A program made the translations under genes and the position numbers. Under the pieces are notes generated by a model that saw only the letters and a program-made list of their open reading frames with translations, searched no databases and was not told the origin of the DNA. 64,000 nucleotides of DNA, taken from the NCBI RefSeq assembly GCF_014358015.1, contig NZ_JACONV010000003.1:124001-188000 (forward strand). Direction: 5' to 3'. Position 1 is the stretch's first letter. Each line of letters begins with the position of its first letter. Below are positions 1-9,554 of this stretch, piece after piece. This DNA comes from Pseudomonas triticifolii (lineage in GTDB: Bacteria > Pseudomonadota > Gammaproteobacteria > Pseudomonadales > Pseudomonadaceae).

Positions 1-80
1 GCGGTATCCTGTCCGCAGGCGTGGACGGCATCCGCATTGCCGAAGCGCTGGTGCGCGACATGCTGGGGATTGAAGGCTGA
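1..80 (+). CDS. C-terminal end of a FAD-dependent dehydrogenase-like protein (partial)
   Basis: The window opens inside a reading frame that encodes about 25 residues (GILSAGVDGIRIAEALVRDM, then a short tail) and stops at a TGA. The pattern GG(I)xSAxVDGIRxAEA is what I recall from the C-terminal FAD-binding end of the COG2509-type NAD(P)/FAD-dependent dehydrogenases, where the last helix packs on the flavin. The start and the catalytic part lie outside the window, so the family call rests on this short tail only. Confidence 0.5.
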   Translation, partial: GILSAGVDGIRIAEALVRDMLGIEG

Positions 81-410
81 CGCTTTGATGTCGCTATCAC
101 GGACGCCATAACGGCGTTCTTGATAGTGGCATTCCATACCGCTCACCTTGAGCCCGATCTCACACGTTCTGTTCCACACACTAACGAAGTTACAACTCAA
201 CAATAAGAAACAGGCTTTTTAGGAATCTTCCTACAGCATAAAAAGAAATAGTTACGACTGAAATCCTTAATCAACTAATAGCCAATTCAAACCAAGTAAC
301 ACCCTGTCATCATTAGACCGAAAACGACTAAAACTTTAGCTTTAACTTTCCAGTCAACACGTTAGGGTATCGATCCTTTTTTTTACCGTTGACGGAGAAT
401 GGTCGCGCCC
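81..410. other. AT-rich intergenic region upstream of nhaA
   Basis: This stretch is clearly richer in A and T than the flanking genes from about 200 to 360. I see no convincing gene, RNA or terminator. It probably carries the nhaA promoter and leader. A GGAG at 394-397 is the likely ribosome binding site for the nhaA start at 411. Confidence 0.5.
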
Positions 411-1583
411 ATGCGAAATACCATTACACGCTTCTTCCAGCTTGAGGCGGCTGGCGGCCTGCTGTTGATCGCCGCTGCTGCTTTGGCTTTGATGATTAAT
501 AACTCGCCACTTTCCTGGCTCTATAACGCTTTTCTTGAAACACCTGTTGTGACGCAGATTGGCGCAGTGCAAATCGCCAAACCGTTATTGTTATGGATCA
601 ACGACGGCCTGATGGCCCTGTTCTTCCTGCTTATTGGTCTGGAGGTCAAACGCGAAGTCCTCGAAGGTCATCTCTCCAGGCCCTCGCAAATTGTATTACC
701 GGGTGCGGCCGCCATTGGCGGTATGGTGGTTCCGGCGCTGATCTACGTTGCGCTGAACGCCGGTAACCCAGAAGCCTTGAACGGCTGGGCCATTCCGATG
801 GCCACCGACATCGCGTTCGCCCTTGGCGTGCTCGCGCTGCTCGGCAAGCGGGTGCCCGTCTCGCTCAAGCTGTTTTTGATGACCTTGGCAATCATTGATG
901 ACCTGGGCGCGATCCTCGTGATTGCGCTGGTCTATTCCGGCGAGCTGTCGCAACTTTCGCTGATACTGGCAGCGGTATCGATCGTCGCACTGATCGTGAT
1001 GAACCGGTTGGGCGTGAGTAAACTTGCGCCTTATCTGCTGATTGGACTGGTGTTGTGGGTATGCGTCCTGAAAAGCGGCGTCCATGCGACGCTGGCAGGG
1101 GTGGTGCTGGCGTTCTGCATTCCACTTCGAACACGCGCCAAGGCTTCACCATTATTGACGCTTGAGCACAGTCTGCATCCCTGGGTCGCCTATTGCATCC
1201 TGCCGCTGTTCGCGTTTGCCAACGCCGGTGTGTCGCTGGCGGGCGTAACGATGGACAACTTCACTCACCCGGTACCCCTGGGCATCGCTGCAGGCCTGTT
1301 GTTGGGCAAGACGCTGGGGGTGTTCGGGCTGACGTGGCTGGCGGTCAAGACGCGCATGGCTTCGCTGCCAAAGGAGGCGAACTGGGGTCATGTGCTGGGG
1401 GTTTCGATCCTGTGCGGCATCGGCTTCACCATGAGCCTGTTCGTCGGCTCGCTGGCATTCGAACCAGGTGTCAGTGCCTTTGCGGGGGAAGATCGCATGG
1501 GCATCCTGACCGGATCGATACTGTCGGCCATCATCGGCTATGGCGTGATGGCTGCTGCCTGCCGGGCATCGCTCAAACGCTGA
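411..1583 (+). CDS. nhaA: Na+/H+ antiporter NhaA
   Basis: Inner membrane antiporter that exchanges cytoplasmic Na+ (or Li+) for external protons in pH and sodium homeostasis. The 390-residue product matches the usual family length of about 390. It is hydrophobic throughout, with roughly twelve membrane segments. It carries the paired aspartates in [11 protein letters not shown] that form the ion site in NhaA, and the glycine-rich N-terminal RFFxxEAAGG segment. An upstream in-frame ATG at 399 lies only one base after the GGAG at 394-397, while the ATG at 411 is 13 bases away and gives the family-like N-terminus, so I prefer 411. The gene is followed by a bidirectional terminator. Confidence 0.95.
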   Translation: MRNTITRFFQLEAAGGLLLIAAAALALMINNSPLSWLYNAFLETPVVTQIGAVQIAKPLLLWINDGLMALFFLLIGLEVKREVLEGHLSRPSQIVLPGAAAIGGMVVPALIYVALNAGNPEALNGWAIPMATDIAFALGVLALLGKRVPVSLKLFLMTLAIIDDLGAILVIALVYSGELSQLSLILAAVSIVALIVMNRLGVSKLAPYLLIGLVLWVCVLKSGVHATLAGVVLAFCIPLRTRAKASPLLTLEHSLHPWVAYCILPLFAFANAGVSLAGVTMDNFTHPVPLGIAAGLLLGKTLGVFGLTWLAVKTRMASLPKEANWGHVLGVSILCGIGFTMSLFVGSLAFEPGVSAFAGEDRMGILTGSILSAIIGYGVMAAACRASLKR

Positions 1584-1599
1584 CCCGACAGCATGAAAC

Positions 1600-1631
1600 G
1601 AAAAACCCCGAGGCATCAGGCTCGGGGTTTT
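1600..1631. terminator. Bidirectional intrinsic terminator between nhaA and the lipoprotein gene
   Basis: A GC-rich stem (CCCCGAG / CTCGGGG) around a short loop is flanked by AAAAA on the left and TTTT on the right. It can therefore stop transcription from nhaA on the plus strand and from the convergent lipoprotein gene on the minus strand. Confidence 0.9.
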
Positions 1632-1650
1632 GAGTGATCCGCCAGGCAGA

Positions 1651-2115
1651 TCAGTGTGTCACGCGGCTCGTGCCGTTGACGGTCATGATGCGGACGCGCT
1701 CGCCGACCCGGAAAATCTCGTTTTCCTGAACCTGCTGCACGTAGGCGCGCATGCTGCCGTCGTCTTCACGTACGGTGATCTCCACGCCCTGAGTCCGGGT
1801 CAGACCTTCCTCGGTCGCAGAACCCAACAAGCCGCCCGCCACAGCACCGATCACCGCTGCCACGACGCTGCCACGACCACCACCGATTGCGCTACCGCCT
1901 ACACCACCCACCACCGCCCCGGCACCTGCGCCAATCGGGGTCTTGGTGCCTTCGATTTTCACCGGACGCAACGATTCAACGGTGCCCAGGCGAACGGTTT
2001 GTACAGTCCGGGCCTCATCACGGGAATACGAGTCACCGGTGAGATTGGAAGTACAGCCGCCCAACGTCAGTGCCATGGCAGTGAACGAGGCAGCCAGAAG
2101 AGCAGACTTGCGCAT
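1651..2115 (-). CDS. SlyB-like glycine-zipper outer membrane lipoprotein
   Basis: The 154-residue protein has a lipoprotein signal peptide with lipobox LGGC, so it should be acylated at the cysteine around residue 21. The middle (about residues 60-105) is a glycine-zipper segment with repeated GxxxG spacing (GAGAGAVVGG, GAVAGGLLGS), typical of the SlyB/Pcp/17-kDa surface antigen family. The C-terminal third is polar and ends in a small beta-rich domain. Family members sit in the outer membrane and help keep it intact, often under divalent cation control. Next to it is pdxH on the same strand, 151 bases upstream. Confidence 0.85.
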   Translation of the reverse strand: MRKSALLAASFTAMALTLGGCTSNLTGDSYSRDEARTVQTVRLGTVESLRPVKIEGTKTPIGAGAGAVVGGVGGSAIGGGRGSVVAAVIGAVAGGLLGSATEEGLTRTQGVEITVREDDGSMRAYVQQVQENEIFRVGERVRIMTVNGTSRVTH

Positions 2116-2266
2116 AAAAGGTATCTCCAGAGGAACCAGTGGCCATTAGACTACCCGACACAGGTGCTGTCACGGCCCCGGATCCGCAAATTAAATTCAT
2201 TCAGGCGCCATACAGCGACTGCCCGCTTACCTAAGGCTAAGACGGTGCGACCCGCCAATAATTCAA

Positions 2267-2914
2267 TCAGGGTGCAAGGCGCTCACGCGTCCATTGGCCG
2301 TCTACACAACGATAGTTCAAACGGTCATGGAGGCGACTGGAACGACCCTGCCAGAACTCGATTCGCTCAGGCAGCAGACGATAGCCACCCCAGTGTTCGG
2401 GACAATGGGGCGCGGTGTCGAGAAAGCGCTGTTCGGTCTGTTTGATCAGATTTTCAAGCGCTTCGCGGTCGGCGATGACCCGGCTTTGCGGCGACGCCCA
2501 TGCACCGAGCCGACTGCCCAGCGGACGAACCTGATAGTAAGCATCCGATTCCTGCGCAGTGACCTTCACCACACGCCCCTCGATGCGCACCTGACGTTCG
2601 AGCGTCGGCCAGAAAAACGTCATCGCGGCGAACGGGCGAGCGGCCAGGTGCTGCCCTTTGGCGCTGTCGTAATTGGTAAAAAAAGTGAAACCTTGTGTGT
2701 CGAGGCCCTTGAGCAGCAGCACTCGGCAGTGCGGACGCCCCTCTTCATCGACCGTCGCCAGGGTCATGGCGTTGGCCTCGACCGGTGCCTGCTCGGTCTT
2801 GACCGCCTCGGCGAACCACTGATGAAACAACGCGAACGGCTCGTCCGGTGACTGCGCTTCGGTCAGCCCGTCGCGGGTGTAGTCACGGCGCATGTCAGCC
2901 AGGGTCTGGGTCAT
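2267..2914 (-). CDS. pdxH: Pyridoxamine/pyridoxine 5'-phosphate oxidase
   Basis: FMN-dependent oxidase that makes pyridoxal 5'-phosphate from pyridoxamine or pyridoxine phosphate, the last step of vitamin B6 synthesis and salvage. The 215-residue length matches the family. Characteristic segments are visible: N-terminal [10 protein letters not shown], the FMN-binding [24 protein letters not shown], a central [10 protein letters not shown], and the C-terminal signature EFWQGRxSRLHDR leading into the dimer and substrate contacts near RLAP. It is a single gene between the lipoprotein gene and the OmpA-like gene, both on the same strand. Confidence 0.96.
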   Translation of the reverse strand: MTQTLADMRRDYTRDGLTEAQSPDEPFALFHQWFAEAVKTEQAPVEANAMTLATVDEEGRPHCRVLLLKGLDTQGFTFFTNYDSAKGQHLAARPFAAMTFFWPTLERQVRIEGRVVKVTAQESDAYYQVRPLGSRLGAWASPQSRVIADREALENLIKQTEQRFLDTAPHCPEHWGGYRLLPERIEFWQGRSSRLHDRLNYRCVDGQWTRERLAP

Positions 2915-3091
2915 GGTGTCATTCCTTTTGGTGCGGCTGGTTGTTCGACGGCTGACTGGCTAGCGAATAGTGCCCACGCGCCTGGGCATGCAGCCGTGAC
3001 GCTCTGTGTCGTGTCAGAGACCCAGAGCGTACGAAGAGGTGCCCCACGCAATGCCTTGGAGCGATCAGGCCAGAGGCGCGCGATCAGGCGA

Positions 3092-4231
3092 TCAGTTGCT
3101 GGCCTGGGTGTCGGGCTTCTTGGCTGTAGCATCCTTGGCTGGAGTCTTGGTCGCGGCAGGCTTCTTCGCTGCGGCGGTCGACTTGGCCGGAGCAGCCTTC
3201 TTGGCGGTGCTGGCCTTGGCCGGTGCCGCTTTCTTGGCTGTGTCCTTCTTCGTCGCAGCCGCTTTCTTGGCGGGTGCCGGAGCAGGCGCTGGCTTGACGT
3301 CCTGCACGGCGACGAGCGTCGGGGCAACCGGCGGCAGTGCGTAGCGGCTCATCAGCGCGAGCATGGTGTCCTGTGGCGTCATCAGGATTTCGACGCGACG
3401 GTTCAGTGCACGACCCTGCGCGCTGTCATTGGCTGCACGCGGCATCACCGCGCCCATGCCACGCTGGCTCAAACGCTGACGCTCAAGACCGCTGAGGCGG
3501 AAGATTGCGGCCACCGATTGTGCGCGTTCCTGGCTGATTTTCTGATTGGCGTCCGTTGGGCCCGAGGTATCGGCGTGGCCCAGAATCAGCACGGCCGTGC
3601 GCTTGTCACCCTCGACTGCCTTGGCCAGACGGGTAATCGGACCCAGCGTGACCGGCAGCAACATCGCCGGGCGATCCGGGTTGAACGAGCTGTCTACCGG
3701 TGCAGTGATCGCCAACAGGTCTTCTCGGCGCTCCAGTTCAAACGGCGTGTCCTTGATGGCTGCGCGCACACGCGGCTCGTATTCGTCCAGCCAGGCTTTG
3801 GTCACTTTCGGATCAGGCATGGGCAGGGCTTTAGGCTCGTCCTTCTTGACCTCGGAACTGCCGAATGGCCACCACCACTTGCTGTCCGTTTCAGACTTGG
3901 CGACCAGCGCAGGGGCAGCCGGCTTGTCCGCTGGCTTGCTGGCGACTGTGTCAGGTTTTGCCGCGGCCTTGTCGTCCGAGCTGAATGGCCAATACCAAGG
4001 ACTGCTGCTCTGTGCGTCAGCAGCAGGTGCTGGTTTGTCAGCGGCCTTGGCTACGGGCGCAGCAGGCGCTGGGCTGGAAGCCGGAGCCTTGGCAGACGCA
4101 TTGTCGACGGCACTGCCCGAACCAAACTGCCACCAATGGCCTTCAGTCGCAGCAGAATCGGATTGAGGGGTTTGAGCACAGCCGGTGACGGCGATACACA
4201 GAGCGAGAACGAGGCTTTTATTGGACGACAT
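3092..4231 (-). CDS. OmpA-family lipoprotein with aromatic repeats and a histone-like Lys/Ala tail
   Basis: The 379-residue protein starts with a lipoprotein signal peptide (lipobox VTGC at about residues 15-18). A low-complexity Ala/Pro/Lys segment (about 20-135) follows and contains three spaced aromatic motifs: HWWQFGS, PWYWPFSS and KWWWPFGSS. An OmpA C-terminal peptidoglycan-binding domain spans roughly 200-320, with LGHADTSGP and NRRVEI marking it. The last 60 or so residues are almost only Ala, Lys, Pro and Thr in KKAA/PAK repeats, like histone H1 or AlgP tails. The protein probably tethers the outer membrane to the cell wall. The role of the basic tail is not known to me. Confidence 0.85.
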   Translation of the reverse strand: MSSNKSLVLALCIAVTGCAQTPQSDSAATEGHWWQFGSGSAVDNASAKAPASSPAPAAPVAKAADKPAPAADAQSSSPWYWPFSSDDKAAAKPDTVASKPADKPAAPALVAKSETDSKWWWPFGSSEVKKDEPKALPMPDPKVTKAWLDEYEPRVRAAIKDTPFELERREDLLAITAPVDSSFNPDRPAMLLPVTLGPITRLAKAVEGDKRTAVLILGHADTSGPTDANQKISQERAQSVAAIFRLSGLERQRLSQRGMGAVMPRAANDSAQGRALNRRVEILMTPQDTMLALMSRYALPPVAPTLVAVQDVKPAPAPAPAKKAAATKKDTAKKAAPAKASTAKKAAPAKSTAAAKKPAATKTPAKDATAKKPDTQASN

Positions 4232-4384
4232 GGATGACCCACAACAGTTTTGATCAGACAGAGGGAACGTTGTTACGTCCGTATAACACGCATGAAGTTA
4301 CAGGTGTAAAGAGAAACCGTCGTACGGTTCCCGTTGCGCCCATTAACTGACAGTCGGTATGAAACAAGCACTTATAGCCGATAG

Positions 4385-5533
4385 TTACTGCAAACACTCA
4401 CCAAGCACCCTGATCAGCTTCTGGGCACGCGGATCCATGAGAATGTAAGGCCCGAGCGTGTTGGTCACAAAGCCAAACGCCACCTCGCGGTCAGGATCGG
4501 CAAAACCGACCGAACCGCCAGCGCCCGGATGACCGAACGCCTTCGGACCCAGCCCATACGTGGCGTTGGCCACGGTCGGCTGATCAAGCATGCAACCCAG
4601 ACCGAAGCGGGTCGAGGTCAGCAGTGTCTTGTCCTGGCCGACGCTGTGTTCACGGGTCAGTTCATTGAGCATTTCGGCTTCCAGCAGGCTGCCATCCAGC
4701 AGACCGTTATAGAAGCCTGCAAGGCTGCGGGCATTACCGTGGCCATTGGCCGCAGGCTGTTGCATGCGGCGCCACTCCGGCTTGTTGGTGCTGGTCAGAA
4801 TCGACGGCGGGTTGGTAAAGGCCCTGGCCGTGATCGAAGCCGGTTCGCGCATCGTCGCCTGCAGCACACGCTGCGCTGCGTCGTCGCCGACATTGCCTTT
4901 ACCGCGTGCAATGTGTGCCACGCGATGGAACTGGTCGTCCGCCAGACCGACATGAAAATCCAGCCCCAACGGACGTGCAACCCGCGCAACGATAGACTCG
5001 CCCGGACCACGACCATCGGCGCGGCGCAGGATCTCGCCAATCAGCCAGCCGTACGTAATGGCGGCGTAGCCATGGCCCTGGCCGGGAGTCCACCAAGGCT
5101 CTTCGGCCGCCAGGGCGGCGGTCATGGTGTCCCATTGGTAAAGCGCTTCTGCTGGCAGTTGTGTGCGAATGGCTGGCAGCGCCGCCTGATGGCACAGCAA
5201 CTGACGCAAAGTAATCGAAGCCTTGCCTGCAGCGGCAAACTCGGGCCAGATCCGGGCCACGGGAGCATCCAGTTGCAGCTTGCCCTCTTCGACCAGTTGC
5301 AAAATGGCGACACTGGCAAAGGTCTTGGTGCAGGAGAACAGATTGGCAATGGTATCGGTGTGCCAGGCTTCGGCACCGTCCTTGTCTGCGGTGCCCGCCC
5401 ACAGGTCGACGACCGTCTGCCCGCCAACCTGAATGCACAACGCAGCGCCTCGCTCCTGAGGATCGTCGAACAATGCCGCAAAGGCTTCACGCACTGCTTC
5501 GAATTCAAGTTCGAAATGACCCTGGATCTGCAA
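4385..5533 (-). CDS. Class C beta-lactamase-like serine hydrolase (EstB-type esterase)
   Basis: This gene encodes a serine hydrolase of the beta-lactamase/penicillin-binding protein fold. The nucleophile motif is SCTK in NLFSCTKTF, near residue 70 of the chosen product, and a Tyr in ITYGWLIGE supplies the second catalytic motif. The C-terminal GHPGAGGS matches the KTG-like strand seen in EstB esterases. The open frame extends to an ATG at 5593. However, the TTG at 5533 has an AGGAG seven bases upstream and gives an N-terminus (MQIQGHFE) that fits the family, so I place the start there (382 residues). No signal peptide is visible, so it probably acts in the cytoplasm on ester substrates rather than on beta-lactams. 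Confidence 0.82.
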   Translation of the reverse strand: MQIQGHFELEFEAVREAFAALFDDPQERGAALCIQVGGQTVVDLWAGTADKDGAEAWHTDTIANLFSCTKTFASVAILQLVEEGKLQLDAPVARIWPEFAAAGKASITLRQLLCHQAALPAIRTQLPAEALYQWDTMTAALAAEEPWWTPGQGHGYAAITYGWLIGEILRRADGRGPGESIVARVARPLGLDFHVGLADDQFHRVAHIARGKGNVGDDAAQRVLQATMREPASITARAFTNPPSILTSTNKPEWRRMQQPAANGHGNARSLAGFYNGLLDGSLLEAEMLNELTREHSVGQDKTLLTSTRFGLGCMLDQPTVANATYGLGPKAFGHPGAGGSVGFADPDREVAFGFVTNTLGPYILMDPRAQKLIRVLGECLQ

Positions 5534-5650
5534 ACCGCTGACTCCTGAATATTGCGTTGAAGGCCCTGAATCCGGCCAACTAACTGGGCGCATATTGTTC
5601 CAGCGATTGGACGCTTTGGGAACAGTCGCTGCCCGCCTGTCAGCCGGTGT

Positions 5651-7795
5651 TCAGGAAATCTCTCGATGAAACGGTGGCAGCGCGTTGAGAATCGCCTTGC
5701 CATAACGCTGGGTCACCACACGGCGATCCAGCAGCGTGATGGTGCCTCGGTCTTCCTCCGTGCGAAGCAGACGGCCGCAGGCCTGAACCAGACGAAGGGA
5801 AGCATCCGGTACCGCGATTTCCATGAACGGGTTGCCACCGCGAGCCTCGATCCATTCGGCCAATGCCGCCTCGACGGGATCGTCCGGCACCGCGAACGGA
5901 ATCTTGGCGATCACCACGTGCTCGCAATAAGCCCCGGGCAAATCCACCCCTTCAGCGAAGCTGGCCAGCCCGAACAGCACGCTGGACTCGCCGCTGTCGA
6001 CGCGCGCCTTGTGCTTGTTCAGGGTTTCCTGCTTGGACAGGTTGCCCTGAATGAAGACTTGTTTGCGCCAGTCGCGGTCCAGCCCGTCGAACACGTCCTG
6101 CATCTGTTTGCGCGAGGAGAACAACACCAGCGTGCCGCGCGAGCCTTCGACCAGGCCTGGCAGGTCACGAATGATCGCCGCCGTATGAGCGACTGCGTCA
6201 CGCGGGTCGGCCTTGAGGTCCGGCACACGTAACACACCGGCATCGGCGTGATGGAACGGGCTGGGCACGACTGCCGTGACGGCGCCCTTCGGCAGGCCGG
6301 CACGCATGCGATAACGGTCGAACTTGCCCAGTGCAGTCAAGGTTGCCGACGTGACCAGCGCGCCATAGGCGACGTTCCACAGGTTGCGCCGCAGCATCTC
6401 GGCCGCCAGGATCGGGCTGGCGTTGACCTCGATGTCGAACAGCGCACCGCTGTCGGCCAACGTCAGCCAGCGGGCCATCGGAGGGCTGTCTTCCGGGTCT
6501 TCGGCGGTGAAGGCGGTCCACAGCTCCCAGTTGCCATGAGCACGGGCCAGCAGGCTGCCGAACAGCGGATACCATTCTTCGGCCTGATGGCTGGCGATGC
6601 CGATGTTGACCTCGCCGTCCATGCCTTCCTTGAGCAGATCGGTCAGGCGCGTGAACAGGTCGTCCAGGCGCGCGAAACCTTTCTTGAGTTCGATGCCCAT
6701 CTCGCGGATGTGCTCGGGAATGACGCCGCCGACGAAGCGATGACGCGGGCGTTCACGGCCCTGCATGTCTTCACCCGCGCGAAAATCGGCCAGTTGCTCG
6801 CAGGCACCGAACATGAACTGCTGATGCCCCTTGATCTCGCGCGCCAGCTCCGGCACTTGCTCTATCAGCTTGCCCAGATCGCCAGGCAGAGGATGTTGGG
6901 CGAGCAGTTTGGCGAGGTTCTTGGCGGTCTGCTCCAGCCAGTCGGCTGTGGAGCGCAGACGGGTGTAATGCGCGAAGTGGCCGATGGCCTTGTCCGGCAG
7001 GTGATGGCCTTCGTCGAACACATAGAGCGTGTCACGCGGGTCCGGCAGCACGGCACCGCCACCCAGTGCAAGGTCGGCCAGCACCATGTCGTGGTTGGTG
7101 ACGATCACATCGACCTTGCCCATGCCTTCACGTGCCTTATAGAAGGCGCATTGCTGGAAGTTGGGGCAATGCCGGTTGGTGCACTGGCTGTGATCGGTGG
7201 TGAGGCGCGCCCAGTCCTGATCGGCCAGTTCCTGGGGCCAGCTGTCGCGGTCGCCGTCCCATTTGTTGCCGGCCAGTTTCTGCAGCATGCTGGTGAACAG
7301 CTTCTGGCTGGCTTCGTCGACTTCGATCTTGAAGCCTTCTTCCTCGAACAGTTGCGCGGTCGCGTTGGTGGCATCGCTTTCCTGCAGCAGCATGTCGAGC
7401 TTGGACAGGCACATGTAACGGCCACGCCCCTTGGCCAGGGCAAAGGTGAAACTCAGGCCGCTGTTGCGCATCAGGTCCGGCAGGTCCTTGTAGACGATCT
7501 GCTCCTGCAGCGCGACGGTGGCCGTAGCGATCACCAGACGCTTGCCAGCCGCCTTGGCGGTCGGAATCGACGCGATGGCGTACGCCACGGTCTTTCCCGT
7601 ACCGGTGCCAGCTTCAACGGCGACCACGGCCGGATCGCCCGAGCGCCGCCCTTCTTCATCGGTATCGATGTCCCCCAGCACCTTGGCGACTTCAGCGATC
7701 ATCAATCGCTGGCCATACCGTGGCTTGAGGCTCTTGGCTTCGAGGAAACGCGAGTAAGCGCCCTGGATCTGGGATTTGAGTTCGGTACTGATCAT
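5651..7795 (-). CDS. dinG: DinG-type ATP-dependent DNA helicase
   Basis: Superfamily 2, XPD/DinG-type 5'-3' helicase of 714 residues. The Walker A motif is EAGTGTGKT near residue 65. The iron-sulfur cluster cysteines are seen in GRYMCLSK and in CTNRHCPNFQQC, which together supply four cysteines spaced as in DinG. The Walker B is DEGHH. C-terminal helicase motifs include LVLFSSRKQM and QACGRLLRTEEDRG. DinG unwinds R-loops, D-loops and forked DNA and helps replication through transcription. I do not see a LexA box (CTG-N10-CAG) in the 107 bases between this gene and its divergent neighbour, although E. coli dinG is LexA-controlled. Confidence 0.93.
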   Translation of the reverse strand: MISTELKSQIQGAYSRFLEAKSLKPRYGQRLMIAEVAKVLGDIDTDEEGRRSGDPAVVAVEAGTGTGKTVAYAIASIPTAKAAGKRLVIATATVALQEQIVYKDLPDLMRNSGLSFTFALAKGRGRYMCLSKLDMLLQESDATNATAQLFEEEGFKIEVDEASQKLFTSMLQKLAGNKWDGDRDSWPQELADQDWARLTTDHSQCTNRHCPNFQQCAFYKAREGMGKVDVIVTNHDMVLADLALGGGAVLPDPRDTLYVFDEGHHLPDKAIGHFAHYTRLRSTADWLEQTAKNLAKLLAQHPLPGDLGKLIEQVPELAREIKGHQQFMFGACEQLADFRAGEDMQGRERPRHRFVGGVIPEHIREMGIELKKGFARLDDLFTRLTDLLKEGMDGEVNIGIASHQAEEWYPLFGSLLARAHGNWELWTAFTAEDPEDSPPMARWLTLADSGALFDIEVNASPILAAEMLRRNLWNVAYGALVTSATLTALGKFDRYRMRAGLPKGAVTAVVPSPFHHADAGVLRVPDLKADPRDAVAHTAAIIRDLPGLVEGSRGTLVLFSSRKQMQDVFDGLDRDWRKQVFIQGNLSKQETLNKHKARVDSGESSVLFGLASFAEGVDLPGAYCEHVVIAKIPFAVPDDPVEAALAEWIEARGGNPFMEIAVPDASLRLVQACGRLLRTEEDRGTITLLDRRVVTQRYGKAILNALPPFHREIS

Positions 7796-7902
7796 TGGCT
7801 TCGGTTCGGGGGCACGGCAAAAAAGGCTGGATAAATTTTCAGTGGTTCTGAGTGGGCGCTATCATAGCGCGCTAAATCCATCCGCGCAGAACGGAGTACC
7901 TG

Positions 7903-8367
7903 ATGAGCGCATTTTCCCCTGTATATACGTTGCATCTGCTGGCTGCTCTGGTCTGGGTCGGCGGTATGTTCTTCGCCTGGATGGTGTTGCGCCCGGCAAT
8001 CATTGCAGCACTTGAAGGACCGTCTCGCTTGAAAGTGTGGGTCCAGGTGTTTCCGAGGTTCTTCGTCTGGGTCTGGGCCGCGGTGATCGTGCTGCCGGTC
8101 ACGGGTATCGGCATGATTCAATTGAGCTTCACCGGTTTCGAAACCGCCCCGCGCTATGTGCAGATCATGATGGGGCTCTACGTGGTCATGGTCGCGCTGT
8201 TTCTTCGTATCCATTCATTGCAACTGCCGGAACTGCGCCGTGCGGTGGACGCCGAACAGTGGGCTGAAGGCGCAGCAGCGCTGGGTAGAATCCGACGACT
8301 GGTTGGCGTCAACCTGATCATCGGGCTGGCAGTGGTGGTGATCGCTGCTGCACGTCCAGGCTTCTGA
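7903..8367 (+). CDS. CopD-like integral membrane protein
   Basis: A 154-residue protein with four predicted membrane helices. The first carries a His (TLHLLAALVWVGGMFF), as in the copper-resistance CopD domain, and another His follows the third helix (RIHSLQLPELRR). Small proteins of this type are often annotated as CopD family, and their function is not established. Paired histidines in helices could bind heme or copper, but that is inference. It is divergently transcribed from dinG and stands alone; no copC or copper regulator is near. Confidence 0.65.
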   Translation: MSAFSPVYTLHLLAALVWVGGMFFAWMVLRPAIIAALEGPSRLKVWVQVFPRFFVWVWAAVIVLPVTGIGMIQLSFTGFETAPRYVQIMMGLYVVMVALFLRIHSLQLPELRRAVDAEQWAEGAAALGRIRRLVGVNLIIGLAVVVIAAARPGF

Positions 8368-8507
8368 TCGACCGGGCACGCCTGCTGTGCGAAACGAAAC
8401 ATCACGGGGCACCATGCGTGACACCGCGCACAGCAGACGGGCAAAATCCTGCCCGATCGGTCACTTTATTTAATGAATATTCTTTACTTTCAGTAGCTTG
8501 AATTCCT

Positions 8508-8525
8508 TTGGCACGTCCTGTGCAA
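8508..8525 (+). promoter_or_regulatory. Sigma-54 (RpoN)-type promoter for the nucleoside uptake pair
   Basis: The sequence TTGGCACG followed by TCCT and GTGCAA matches the sigma-54 consensus (TGGCAC-N5-TTGC) at all positions except one in the -12 element. The invariant GG (8510-8511) and GC (8522-8523) are separated by exactly ten bases. The start codon of the Tsx-like gene lies about 50 bases downstream. This points to control by RpoN plus an activator, plausibly nitrogen limitation. No activator gene is adjacent. Confidence 0.65.
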
Positions 8526-8574
8526 TCGTTTGCGGATCACGCCGCGCGTGCCATTAAAAGGAGTTTCAACACCG

Positions 8575-9528
8575 ATGCAGTCCTCTACGCAGTTCATCGC
8601 CCCGCCCAGATATCTGATCCCTCTCTTATTAGCCGCCGCCGTCGCACTGCCGTGCACAGCCGTGCAGGCGCAGAACAGACCCGCCGAAGACTCCGCACAG
8701 GGTGAGGCCCTCAGCCCGCCCGCCTCGCCCAAGGAAGGCAAAGGCGCGTACCTGTCGGACTGGTTCAATCAAGACCTCACACTTATAGGCAGCAAGGACA
8801 TCAGCTTCGGTCCGCAACCGGTCGATGACGTGTATCTGGAATATGAGTACTTCGGCCGCAAAGGCCCGTTCGAGCTGTACGGCTACATCGATGTGCCGAA
8901 GATCCTCGACATCGGCAACCGCAACGACAAGGGCGTCTGGGACCATGGCTCGCCCGTGTTCATGGAGCATGAGCCGCGCATTTCAATCGATTATCTGGCA
9001 GGTCGCAGCCTGGCCGTGGGGCCGTTCAAAGAGTGGTACGTGGCGTTCGACTGGATCTACGACCACGGCAGCAACTCGGCCAACCGCGCCAACACGCTGT
9101 ACAGCGGTATCGGCACCGACATCGACACCCGGTCGCGGGTCAATCTGTCAGCCAACTTCTATGGCCGCTATCAGTGGGAAAACTATGGTGCCAGCAATGA
9201 ATACTCGTGGGACGGCTATCGCGCCCAACTCAAGTACATCGTGCCGATAACCAAATTCGACAACGGCGCATCCCTGACCTACATCGGCTTCACCAACTTC
9301 GATTTCGGCTCGGACCTCAAGGACGATCCGGCACGTACCGCCAACTCGACGGTGGCCACCAACGTATTGCTGTACGCCTTCACCCATCTGCGCTTCACCC
9401 TGGTCGGTCGTTATTTCCATAACGGCGGCAACTGGCAGGACGGCAGCGAGCTGAATTTTGGCGAAGGCAACTTCCGCGCCCGCTCGGACGGCTGGGGTTA
9501 CTACGCCGGTGTCGGCTATCAGTTCTGA
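8575..9528 (+). CDS. Tsx/OmpK-type nucleoside-specific outer membrane channel
   Basis: The 317-residue product begins with a signal peptide (hydrophobic YLIPLLLAAAVALP, cleavage near AVQAQ). The rest is a beta-barrel pattern of alternating aromatic strands that ends in GVGYQF with a terminal Phe, the outer membrane sorting signal. Segments such as YGYIDVPK and the WxxYFGxxxPFELY-like region fit the OmpK/Tsx nucleoside channel family. The frame is open back to a TTG at 8530, but the ATG at 8575 has AGGAG 11 bases upstream and gives the proper signal peptide. It lies 26 bases before the NUP gene, so the two probably form an operon that moves nucleosides across the outer and inner membranes. Confidence 0.85.
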   Translation: MQSSTQFIAPPRYLIPLLLAAAVALPCTAVQAQNRPAEDSAQGEALSPPASPKEGKGAYLSDWFNQDLTLIGSKDISFGPQPVDDVYLEYEYFGRKGPFELYGYIDVPKILDIGNRNDKGVWDHGSPVFMEHEPRISIDYLAGRSLAVGPFKEWYVAFDWIYDHGSNSANRANTLYSGIGTDIDTRSRVNLSANFYGRYQWENYGASNEYSWDGYRAQLKYIVPITKFDNGASLTYIGFTNFDFGSDLKDDPARTANSTVATNVLLYAFTHLRFTLVGRYFHNGGNWQDGSELNFGEGNFRARSDGWGYYAGVGYQF

Positions 9529-9554
9529 CCATGATTTTGACGACAGGAGTTCTC

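Noticed and set aside
1630..2445. Long plus-strand open frame opposite the lipoprotein gene
   Set aside because: It is the antisense shadow of the slyB-like and pdxH genes; composition is His/Arg-rich nonsense.
7796..7902. Search for a LexA box before dinG
   Set aside because: No CTG-N10-CAG was found in the divergent gap, so SOS control is not claimed.
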